From Aquificota bacterium (GTDB lineage: Bacteria > Aquificota > Aquificia > Aquificales > QOAS01): a DNA stretch of 36,477 nt. Position numbers and translations under genes: made by a program. The stretch spans positions 1 through 36,477 of the forward strand of contig JALSNH010000145.1 of NCBI GenBank assembly GCA_026987085.1. Direction: 5' to 3'. The first letter of the stretch is position 1; each line of letters begins with the position of its first letter. Shown piece after piece: positions 23,062 to 30,270 of this stretch. The notes beneath the pieces are model-generated. The model was not told where the DNA came from. It was given only the letters and a program-made list of their open reading frames with translations, and did not search any database.

Positions 23062-24129
23062 ATGTCCCGTTGGATTATTGACGCTTCAATTTGTGGAGAA
23101 ACGGCGGTAAAAACTGCACTTTTACTGAGCTCAATTTTGGGAGTTTCTGTAGAAATAAAAAATATAAATTCAAAAAAAAGCCCTTCGGGATTAAATGGTA
23201 CCCTTTTAAAGTTAATAAAAGCCCTTAAATATATTACTACCGCTTCGGTAGAAGGTTTTTACGAAGGATCCACAAATGTAGTTTTTGAACCTAAAACTTT
23301 AAAAAGTGGCGCTTACAGGATAAATCTTAAGGAGGATGAAAGTATTTCTGAACTTTTACAGGTTATCTTACCTATTTCAATTTTTGTTCCCAAAAGATTT
23401 CTCATAGCCATAAAAGGTGGAACGGACATAGAAGGATTTCCTACGATAGATTGGATAGAAAATGTATTTCTTCCTTCTTTGGAAAGTTTGTTTAAAAGTA
23501 TCTCCTTAAGGGTTTTTAGAAGAGGTTTTGCTCCAAAAGGAGGAGGTGTTATTTCCCTTCAAGTGGAGAGCTTTCTTTCCAATCCCCTTTACGGTTTGGA
23601 AGAAGTTAAAACCTTTTTAAGTTCGAGGGTAAACTTTTACCGAACCGAAAAAGGAAGAATCCTAAAAATTAGAGGTGTATCGGTAGCTCACAAATATCTT
23701 CAAGAAAGAAAAGTTGCGGAAAGGCAACGATTAGGAGCGGTTGAGTATATTAAGGAAAAGTGGAATCGAAAAAGCTCGATAAACAATTATTACGTTGATG
23801 CCGATAGTATAGGAACCTCTATAACCCTCTGGCTAACCGACGAAAAGGGAAATATAATAGGTTCCTACGCATTTGGGAAAAAAGGAAAACTGGCCGAAAT
23901 AGTTGGTCGGGAAGCCGCGGAAAATCTAGTAAAAACTTGGGAATCGGGGGCAACAATCGATCAAACAGCGGCTGAGTATTTGATTCCTTTACTTAGCCTA
24001 ACTGGTGGGGAGATAAAGGTGGACTTTTTAAATAATCGAATATTGAAAGCGTTAGAAGTTGCAACTATCTTAACCGGAGCAACATTTGAAATAGATGAAA
24101 CTGAAAAAATCATAAAAGTAAAAAATTAA
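23062..24129 (+). CDS. RtcA-fold protein lacking the catalytic histidine (RtcA/Rcl1-like)
   Basis: This 355-residue intact protein aligns along its length with RNA 3'-phosphate cyclase (RtcA). It shares W-I-I-D-A-S at the start, R-R-G-F-A-P-K-G-G-G at 153-162, A-E-R-Q-R-L-G-A at 219-226, and a late G-A-T-I-D-Q-T-A-A-E-Y-L-I-P. The residue that becomes adenylylated in RtcA (D-x-H-L-A-D-Q) is T302 here. G-E-G-G-G-Q near the N-terminus is reduced to C-G-E-T, N-I-R-A-K-R to N-I-N-S-K-K, and Q-H-L to G-T-L-L. These losses match the ATP and nucleophile sites, so cyclase activity is unlikely. It may be an RNA-binding relative, as Rcl1 is in eukaryotes. It shares four bases with convergent accC. Confidence 0.8.
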   Translation: MSRWIIDASICGETAVKTALLLSSILGVSVEIKNINSKKSPSGLNGTLLKLIKALKYITTASVEGFYEGSTNVVFEPKTLKSGAYRINLKEDESISELLQVILPISIFVPKRFLIAIKGGTDIEGFPTIDWIENVFLPSLESLFKSISLRVFRRGFAPKGGGVISLQVESFLSNPLYGLEEVKTFLSSRVNFYRTEKGRILKIRGVSVAHKYLQERKVAERQRLGAVEYIKEKWNRKSSINNYYVDADSIGTSITLWLTDEKGNIIGSYAFGKKGKLAEIVGREAAENLVKTWESGATIDQTAAEYLIPLLSLTGGEIKVDFLNNRILKALEVATILTGATFEIDETEKIIKVKN

Positions 24130-25565
24130 CCTCCAATACGGTGGAAAGCCGCTATAGCGGCAGCTATTGCTAAAACCTTGTCTTCTATAGGTTTCTCCTC
24201 TTCCAGTTTGAATTTTGGAAGTTTTTCGTCCAGATATTTGGTTGTAAATTTACCCGCTTCAAAATCGGCGTCATTTACTATCGCTTTATGAAGAGGAATA
24301 TTTGTAGGAACACCACGAACTATAAATTCCTCTAAAGCCCTCCGCGCCCTTCTGACCGCTTTCTCCCATGTGCGACCCCTTACTATAAGCTTGGCTATCA
24401 TTGAGTCGTAATAGGGTGGAATGATATAGCCTTTGTAAACCGCTCCGTCTATACGGACGCCCGGTCCTCCGGGTGAGTAGTAGGCAGTGATCTTACCCGG
24501 AGAAGGGGCAAAGTTTCTCTTAGGGTCTTCAGCATTTATACGGAACTCTATAGCATAGCCCCTAAAAAGTATTTCATGTTGTAAAAATGGCAGCGGTTCA
24601 CCTTCGGCTATTTTTATCATTAACTCAACAATATCGACACCGGTAATTTCCTCGGTAATGGTATGCTCAACTTGAAGACGGGTATTCATTTCAATGAAAT
24701 AGAAGTTTCCGTGCTTATCTACCAAATATTCAATAGTTCCGACGTTTTCATATCCAATTTTTTGGATAGCCTTCACTGAAAGACCCAAAAGTTTTTGTCG
24801 AACATCCCAAGGTAGAGAAGGGGACGGGGCAACCTCAACAATTTTTTGATGTCTTCGTTGTATGGAACAATCCCTTTCACCTAAATGTATGACGTTTCCA
24901 TATTTATCGGCAACTATTTGAACCTCAATATGTTTAGGGTCTTCTATAAATTTTTCGATAAAGAGATCACCTTTTCCGAAAAAGGTTTCCGCTTCTTTGT
25001 AAGCCTGGGGAAATTGCTCAATAAGTTCTTTTTCATTCCAACATACTCTTACCCCTCTTCCTCCTCCACCGTAGGCCGCTTTTAAAATTACCGGATAACC
25101 TATATCCTTTGCTATCTTCTTTGCTTCATCTATATCATGAATCGGTTCAGCTACACCAGGAACTACCGGAAGGCCGGCTTTTTCCATAGTTTTTTTAGCC
25201 TGAACCTTATCTCCAAAAAGCCTTATATGTTCAGGCTTTGGTCCAACAAAAATTAATCCCTTTTTAATTACGTATTCTGCAAAGTTAGGATTTTCCGCTA
25301 AGAAACCGTATCCGGGATGGATAGCATCTGCACCCGCGTAGCGGGCTATATCCACTATTTTGTGATAGTCAAGATAGGCCCTTATAGGGTCTCCGGGAAT
25401 AAGGTAAGCTTCGTCAGCTTTTTTAACATAAAGGGCGTTTGCATCGGCTTCGGAATAAATAGCTATCGTTTTTATACCAAGTTCTTTACAAGCTCTTATT
25501 ATTCTTGTAGCAACTTCTCCTCTATTGGCAATAAGGAGTTTTTTTATTTTTCTCTCTTTTTCCAT
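24126..25565 (-). CDS. Biotin carboxylase subunit (acetyl-CoA, pyruvate or 2-oxoglutarate carboxylase)
   Basis: The 479-residue protein is a complete biotin carboxylase: N-terminal L-I-A-N-R-G-E-V-A-T-R-I, H-P-G-Y-G-F-L-A-E-N, an ATP-grasp domain with A-Y-G-G-G-G-R-G-V-R, R-D-C-S-I-Q-R-R-H-Q, and F-I-E-M-N-T-R-L-Q-V-E-H for metal and bicarbonate. It carboxylates biotin on a carrier protein. The unusual C-terminal tail I-E-D-K-V-L-A-I-A-A-A-I-A-A-F-H-R resembles separate pyruvate carboxylase A subunits and the CfiB-type 2-oxoglutarate carboxylase of Aquificota with a reductive TCA cycle. No transcarboxylase subunit is nearby, so accC, pycA and cfiB cannot be told apart. A good AGGAGG precedes the start. 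Confidence 0.88.
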   Translation of the reverse strand: MEKERKIKKLLIANRGEVATRIIRACKELGIKTIAIYSEADANALYVKKADEAYLIPGDPIRAYLDYHKIVDIARYAGADAIHPGYGFLAENPNFAEYVIKKGLIFVGPKPEHIRLFGDKVQAKKTMEKAGLPVVPGVAEPIHDIDEAKKIAKDIGYPVILKAAYGGGGRGVRVCWNEKELIEQFPQAYKEAETFFGKGDLFIEKFIEDPKHIEVQIVADKYGNVIHLGERDCSIQRRHQKIVEVAPSPSLPWDVRQKLLGLSVKAIQKIGYENVGTIEYLVDKHGNFYFIEMNTRLQVEHTITEEITGVDIVELMIKIAEGEPLPFLQHEILFRGYAIEFRINAEDPKRNFAPSPGKITAYYSPGGPGVRIDGAVYKGYIIPPYYDSMIAKLIVRGRTWEKAVRRARRALEEFIVRGVPTNIPLHKAIVNDADFEAGKFTTKYLDEKLPKFKLEEEKPIEDKVLAIAAAIAAFHRIGG

Positions 25566-25620
25566 TAAAGAACCTCCTTCTTATGTTTTTTTCCTTTTAA
25601 AGGAATCGGTATTAGTCAGT

Positions 25621-25640
25621 TCCACCGCAGGTGGATTTTT
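25621..25640 (+). repeat. Small hairpin with T-run in the accC/RCK divergent spacer
   Basis: TCCACC-gca-GGTGGA is a perfect 6-base stem (25621-25635) followed by TTTTT. No plus-strand gene ends upstream of it, so a terminator role is unclear. Read on the minus strand it resembles a short IS200/IS605-type end (hairpin followed by AACTGACTAA). The rest of the 185-base spacer shows nothing else recognisable. Confidence 0.35.
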
Positions 25641-25750
25641 CTCCCCGGCTATTTGTTTAAGTTTAATTAACAAAATTAGGAAAAACCTAATTTCCTTATT
25701 TTAAAGATTCATTTTTAAAAATTTGTTATTCGAAGGACAATTCCCACCTT

Positions 25751-27190
25751 ATGAAAATTCTCCTTTTAGGGTTGGGTCGGTTCGGTAGAAAAATAGCTGA
25801 ACGCTTACTTAACTACGGGCACGAGCTTTTAATAGTGGAAAACGATCCCTTTGTAGTTTTTGAATTTTCCAAAAATGTAAAGGGAAATTATAAGGTTTGT
25901 GTAGGAGATGCGACCTCACTGTTGATATGGGAATACCTTCCTCTTAAAGAGATTGATTTAATAATTTCCTCCCTCAGGAGCGGCGAATTTAATAAAACTA
26001 TTTGTTCCATAATTAGGGAGATTTTTAAACTTTACGAACTTCCGGTAATTGTTCTATCTTCCAATAATAGTTATGAAAAGGTTTTTTCGAACTTTAATTG
26101 CAAAACTATATATCTTCCTGAACTAATAGCTTCCTTTATAGAAGGTTTAACTTTGAAAAATATTGTTAAACCTGTCGGTATCGGTTTAGGAAAAAATGAG
26201 ATTTTAGAGGTTATTGTTTCTGCAAAGAGTCCTTATACACGGGTGCCGATAAATATTAGAAGACTCCGCCACTGGAATATAGCCCTTATTTATAGAAAAG
26301 ATAAAATCCTTTTACCGAAAGGGAGAATTTTATTAAAACCGGGAGATAGGGTTATTTTGACAGGCGATGACCCAAGGGTTGTTCTAGAAGTTGCAAAAGC
26401 TATGGCCTTTGGAGAACCGCAATTTCCGCTAAGCTTTGGAGAGAACCTTTTAACGGTTCTTAAAAAAAGAGACCTCCATTATTTGAAGGAGTTTTACTAT
26501 ATCTGGAAACATACACGGGTAAAAAACATAGTTCTATTTACCTCGGATGAGGTTCAAAATGAACTCCCAAAGGTGGTAAGCGATAGGTCTTTTTTAAATA
26601 GCCTTCAAGTGGAAAAAGGAACGAATTACAACATAATCTTTGATAGAAACTTGCATTCCCACCATTCGGCGGGTTTGGTATCAATTCCTTACAAAAAGAG
26701 GTTTTTATTTTTTAGAAATGTAAACCTTAAAAGGTTCTTCAATCAGGAGATTCCCTTTTTGATACCCCGTTTAAGTTTCCCCTACAGGAAAGTTTTGGTT
26801 TCTTTGAATAACCAATATCCCGCCGGTATTATTGAACAGGTTTTTGAAATTTACCAGCTTTTTCAGGTCGAAAAATTAACCTTCATCTATGTCGGTTTTC
26901 CCAATGTTTTAGCTTCTTCTAAAGATAAGAGGAATTTGGAAAAAGCACTACTACTTATAGAGGAGTACGCAAAACTATATAATGCAAAAGAAAAGATAGA
27001 AATCCTTCAAATGGAAGGAAATCCAAAAAAGAAAACCTTGGAAAGGCTTAAAGATTATGATCTATTGGTAGTAGGTTTTGAGAAAAAAAAGATAGGTTTT
27101 TTTGAACCTTACGCACCTTATCTACTTGTAAAAGAAAGTAGAAAATCTGTTTTAGGAATTCCCGCGGAGCGGGCGGAGGTAGAAAGTTAA
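25751..27190 (+). CDS. TrkA/RCK-domain cation-transport regulator with C-terminal USP-like domain
   Basis: A 479-residue cytoplasmic protein. Residues 1-140 are an RCK_N Rossmann domain with G7-L-G-R-F-G and the acidic strand end V-E-N-D-P that binds NAD(H) or nucleotide. Residues about 148-215 are an RCK_C domain (K-P-G-D-R-V-I-L-T-G-D-D-P). The remaining C-terminal part has an alternating beta-alpha pattern ending V-V-G-F-E, reminiscent of a universal-stress-type domain. It resembles COG3400-like proteins found beside CPA2 antiporters. Its TAA and the next gene's ATG share one base, so the pair is a translational unit: a ligand-binding regulator plus a transporter. It is not a KefC fragment, since it precedes the antiporter gene. 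Confidence 0.75.
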   Translation: MKILLLGLGRFGRKIAERLLNYGHELLIVENDPFVVFEFSKNVKGNYKVCVGDATSLLIWEYLPLKEIDLIISSLRSGEFNKTICSIIREIFKLYELPVIVLSSNNSYEKVFSNFNCKTIYLPELIASFIEGLTLKNIVKPVGIGLGKNEILEVIVSAKSPYTRVPINIRRLRHWNIALIYRKDKILLPKGRILLKPGDRVILTGDDPRVVLEVAKAMAFGEPQFPLSFGENLLTVLKKRDLHYLKEFYYIWKHTRVKNIVLFTSDEVQNELPKVVSDRSFLNSLQVEKGTNYNIIFDRNLHSHHSAGLVSIPYKKRFLFFRNVNLKRFFNQEIPFLIPRLSFPYRKVLVSLNNQYPAGIIEQVFEIYQLFQVEKLTFIYVGFPNVLASSKDKRNLEKALLLIEEYAKLYNAKEKIEILQMEGNPKKKTLERLKDYDLLVVGFEKKKIGFFEPYAPYLLVKESRKSVLGIPAERAEVES

Positions 27191-28362
27191 TGGAAAAGCA
27201 TATTTTGACCTTGATTTTCATAACCCTTGGGATTTTTGTTATTCCATTTATTGCACCGATTGTTAGATTACCAGTTGCGGTTGGCGAACTAATTTACGGC
27301 GTTTTTCTATTTTATTTTTTAAAAAAAATTCATCTTTTTGAAGAAACTTTTCAATTAATAGATTTCCTTTCCTTTCTCGGCTTTTCCCTACTAATGTTTC
27401 TTGCGGGTTTGGAAATTGACTGGAATAAGCTAGAAGTCCTTGAAAGAAAGGAAAAAGTTGTAATATCGGCTGTCGTTGTAAGCAACTTTTTAATATCCTT
27501 TTTGGTAGCGCTGGCTTTAAACCTTCCATTGGAAACTGTCCTTCTTTTCGGAAGTTTGGGAATAGGACTTATGCTTTCGGTGGTTCGGGAAATGGAGATA
27601 CCTCCAAAAGTTTTACAGACCATTCTTATCACTGGAAGCTTGGGTGAAATAACAACCCTTTTAGGTTTGACCCTTTACGATCTTTACCTATCTTTTGGTT
27701 TTGGAAAAAAGTTTTTCACCTATATAGGTTTAATAGTGTTGTTTGGTGTTTTCTTTGTGTTTTTATTAAAGTTTTTGAAACTCCTGGTTTGGTATTTTCC
27801 CGAAAAAATAGCTGCACTTATAGAGGGAGAAAATAAAGCGGCGGTCGATATAAGGGCGATATTCGCCCTAATGCTCACATTTATGGCTTTTACATCTATT
27901 CTTCATATAGAACCTATTTTGGGAGCCTTTATAGCGGGAGTTCTATTCGGTTTTATCTTTCGTGAAAAGGAGTCGGTAGAACATAAATTGACAGCTTTCG
28001 GATACGGTTTTTTGATTCCCTTTTTCTTTATTCAGGTAGGTTTCTCATTTCAGCCATCCTATCTGACCGATGTGGCCATTTTAAAAACAGCTTTTCTATT
28101 TTTGGTTATTCTCTTTGGTGTAAAGCTTGTTTCATCTTTTTGGCTGTTTTTTCTCGGTTTTTCATTCCGACAGGTTATTATGTCTGCCTTTCTTTTCTCC
28201 TTTCCATTTACGATACTTATAGCAGTTGCAAAAATCTTATACGAAAAAGGTGTTTGGAACGATTTTCAGCTGGCTTCTACAATACTTTTGACGGTCATAT
28301 CTGCAATAATTTTTCCTCCATTTTCTAAGGTTTTTTTAAAGGAAGAAAGGGAGAACCCTTAA
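27190..28362 (+). CDS. CPA2-family cation:proton antiporter
   Basis: The 390-residue membrane protein has about 11-12 hydrophobic segments. L-L-M-F-L-A-G-L-E-I-D at about 72-82 is the CPA2 signature, and I-L-G-A-F-I-A-G-V-L-F-G is another near 245-256. In the likely ion-binding helix the segment G-S-L-G-E-I has Glu where KefC/NapA relatives usually have Asp. It probably exchanges Na+ or K+ for protons. Unlike KefC it has no attached RCK domain; that function is in the gene just upstream, with which it overlaps by one base. Its stop shares four bases with convergent rlmD. Confidence 0.85.
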   Translation: MEKHILTLIFITLGIFVIPFIAPIVRLPVAVGELIYGVFLFYFLKKIHLFEETFQLIDFLSFLGFSLLMFLAGLEIDWNKLEVLERKEKVVISAVVVSNFLISFLVALALNLPLETVLLFGSLGIGLMLSVVREMEIPPKVLQTILITGSLGEITTLLGLTLYDLYLSFGFGKKFFTYIGLIVLFGVFFVFLLKFLKLLVWYFPEKIAALIEGENKAAVDIRAIFALMLTFMAFTSILHIEPILGAFIAGVLFGFIFREKESVEHKLTAFGYGFLIPFFFIQVGFSFQPSYLTDVAILKTAFLFLVILFGVKLVSSFWLFFLGFSFRQVIMSAFLFSFPFTILIAVAKILYEKGVWNDFQLASTILLTVISAIIFPPFSKVFLKEERENP

Positions 28363-29681
28363 AAGGTTTCCTCTTCCTCAATACCAACCTTTTCGAGTAT
28401 ATTCACACTCTCTATATGGGCTGTTTGGGGAAATAGGTCTATAACGTAAGCTTTTTTATAGTTGTATATACCCCAGCGGAGAATTCTTGCCAAATCCCTT
28501 GCTAGAGTGGAAGGATTGCACGACACGTAAATAATTCGGTCGGGTGCCAATTCCTTTAAAACTTCAAGATCTCTCTTATCCAGTCCCGACCTAGGGGGGT
28601 CGAAAATAACTGTATCGATTTCCTTATCAAGGTATTTTTTCATATGCTGGGAAGGTGTTGACCTTAGAAATCCAACATTAGGTCTGTCGTTTACTTTGGC
28701 GTTGTATTCGGCATCCAATATTGCAAAGCCGTTCATATCGCTTCCTTCTACAAAGAAGGCCTTTTCCGAAAAGGGAATGGTAAAAAACCCAATACCGCAA
28801 AAGGTATCTAAACTAAAACCGCTTTTCTCTTGGGGAACCACAAGTTCGATAAATTTATCCCACAGCAGGTAGTTGTTTTGAACGAAACTCTCGGCGGAAA
28901 CTCTATAGTTAAAACCTTTTGCGGTTATAAAGGTGTAATCCCTACCGTAGAAGGTTTCCCTCACCAGTTCCCTACCAAACCTTTTGTAGGAACCCAAACC
29001 TACAACAAACTCCGGAAGGTAATTTTTCTTTATTTCTTCCAGCTGGCTTTCGGAAAGAATGTGCTCCCCTACAAGTTTCAAAAGGGCCTCATTCCTATTT
29101 GGAGAATAGGTTATATGTATCTCCCTTAAGGAGGGATACTTCAAGGAAACCTTTTTTAGGTGAGGTATTAATTCGTTAATTCTCGGATGTAAGATTGGAC
29201 AGGTTTCTATATCAACGATGTCTCCATAACCTTTTATTTCCCTTAAAGTTTCATCTTCAACAAACCCAAGCTTTCCGCTACCGTCGACGTGAAATTGGGC
29301 TCTAATTCTGTAGCCGTAAGGTTCCGGTGATGGAATAGCCTCTATTGGAGGCAAATCTTTTATTTTTCCCACTCTTTGAAGTTGTTCCTTAAATATTTCT
29401 ACCTTCTGTTTTAACTGTTCCTTATAATCCAGATGTTGGAGTTGGCAACCTCCACACACCCCATAGTGGGGACATGCAGGTTCAACCCTTGCGGAGGAAG
29501 GAATTATTACCTTTAAAAGTTTTCCCTCACCATAATCCTTTTTCTCCTTAATAACCTCTATTTGGACAATTTCGTTGGGAGCGGTGTACTTAACAAAGTA
29601 AACCTTATTTTGATGTCTGCCCAAACCTTTTCCACCGGAAACCAGCTTATCAATCTTTAATTCCAGTTTTTTCTTTTCCAT
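28359..29681 (-). CDS. rlmD: 23S rRNA (uracil-5-)-methyltransferase, RlmD/RumA-like, with Fe-S cluster
   Basis: A 440-residue protein with an N-terminal TRAM RNA-binding domain (1-60), a 4Fe-4S site (C70, C76, C79 and C161) and a SAM-dependent methyltransferase domain. D292-T-F-C-G-I-G-F-F binds SAM, F360-D-P-P-R-S-G is the base-binding loop, and Y-V-S-C388-N-P-S-T-L carries the nucleophilic cysteine. It makes m5U in 23S rRNA in E. coli (U1939); other members modify tRNA, so the target is inferred. It lies between the antiporter gene and the KhtT-like gene with no spacing that suggests a separate promoter on its 3' side. Confidence 0.92.
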   Translation of the reverse strand: MEKKKLELKIDKLVSGGKGLGRHQNKVYFVKYTAPNEIVQIEVIKEKKDYGEGKLLKVIIPSSARVEPACPHYGVCGGCQLQHLDYKEQLKQKVEIFKEQLQRVGKIKDLPPIEAIPSPEPYGYRIRAQFHVDGSGKLGFVEDETLREIKGYGDIVDIETCPILHPRINELIPHLKKVSLKYPSLREIHITYSPNRNEALLKLVGEHILSESQLEEIKKNYLPEFVVGLGSYKRFGRELVRETFYGRDYTFITAKGFNYRVSAESFVQNNYLLWDKFIELVVPQEKSGFSLDTFCGIGFFTIPFSEKAFFVEGSDMNGFAILDAEYNAKVNDRPNVGFLRSTPSQHMKKYLDKEIDTVIFDPPRSGLDKRDLEVLKELAPDRIIYVSCNPSTLARDLARILRWGIYNYKKAYVIDLFPQTAHIESVNILEKVGIEEEETF

Positions 29682-29728
29682 GTTTTTAAAGAGGATAGAG
29701 TTTCTATAGAGAAAAGAAAATTGTAGAT

Positions 29729-30220
29729 CTAACTATTTTTATTTACAAAGGTTTTTATAAAGTTCTCTATCTGCTCCCTATTACCAACCGCTATTAAAAT
29801 ATCTCCCGGTTGGAATTTAAAGTTTCTTGGGTCCGGTGCGGGTATAAGCTCGTTGTTTCTAACAACGCCTATAACTATTACGCCCGTTCTTTTCCTTACA
29901 TCGGCCTCCGCAAGAGTTTTCCCAACAAGCTCGCTGTCTTGTGGAAGCTCTACCCACTCCATAACCATCTGCTTGAGAAGGAGCTCCATCTTGTCGCCCG
30001 CAACCGGTTGGTAAAAGGCCCCCGCTAAGACCATACCCATTTCCCTAGCCTCTTGGTCGTTCAGCATAACGGTGCATTCAACATCTCCATCTTCATCGAG
30101 GACATAAATCTCCCTTTTACCCGAATGGTGGATAATTACCGAAACAATTTGACCACTGGAGAGTTTTATAGAAAACCTTTTACCTATACCGGGAAGTTCG
30201 GTCTGCTTAAAGAATTCCAT
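29729..30220 (-). CDS. KhtT-like cation:proton antiporter regulatory subunit (TrkA_C domain)
   Basis: The protein is 163 residues from the ATG at 30220, which gives the family-typical M-E-F-F-K-Q-T-E-L-P-G-I-G-K-R-F-S. The frame extends six codons further to a TTG at 30238 with no better ribosome site. The N-terminal half matches KhtT (V-I-I-H-H-S-G-K-R-E-I). The C-terminal half is a TrkA_C/RCK_C domain (G-V-I-V-I-G-V-V...F-Q-P-G-D-I-L-I-A-V-G) that senses c-di-AMP in relatives. Partners are CPA2-type antiporters. The nearest candidate is at 27190-28362, on the other strand. It is followed by rlmD on the same strand. Confidence 0.82.
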   Translation of the reverse strand: MEFFKQTELPGIGKRFSIKLSSGQIVSVIIHHSGKREIYVLDEDGDVECTVMLNDQEAREMGMVLAGAFYQPVAGDKMELLLKQMVMEWVELPQDSELVGKTLAEADVRKRTGVIVIGVVRNNELIPAPDPRNFKFQPGDILIAVGNREQIENFIKTFVNKNS

Positions 30221-30270
30221 TAGATGGAAATATATCAATCGTAAGATTGAAAAACAAAGGGAGGAAAAGG

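Noticed and set aside
23062..24129. RtcA-like gene as a pseudogene
   Set aside because: No stops or frameshifts over 355 codons and scaffold motifs are intact; the changes are confined to functional sites.
25621..25640. Hairpin and T-run as a true plus-strand terminator
   Set aside because: No plus-strand gene ends upstream; the accC gene is on the other strand and starts next to it. Kept only as a repeat.
25751..28362. RCK gene plus antiporter as a frameshifted single KefC gene
   Set aside because: The RCK protein precedes the antiporter, has complete RCK_N and RCK_C domains and its own C-terminal domain; KefC has the opposite order.
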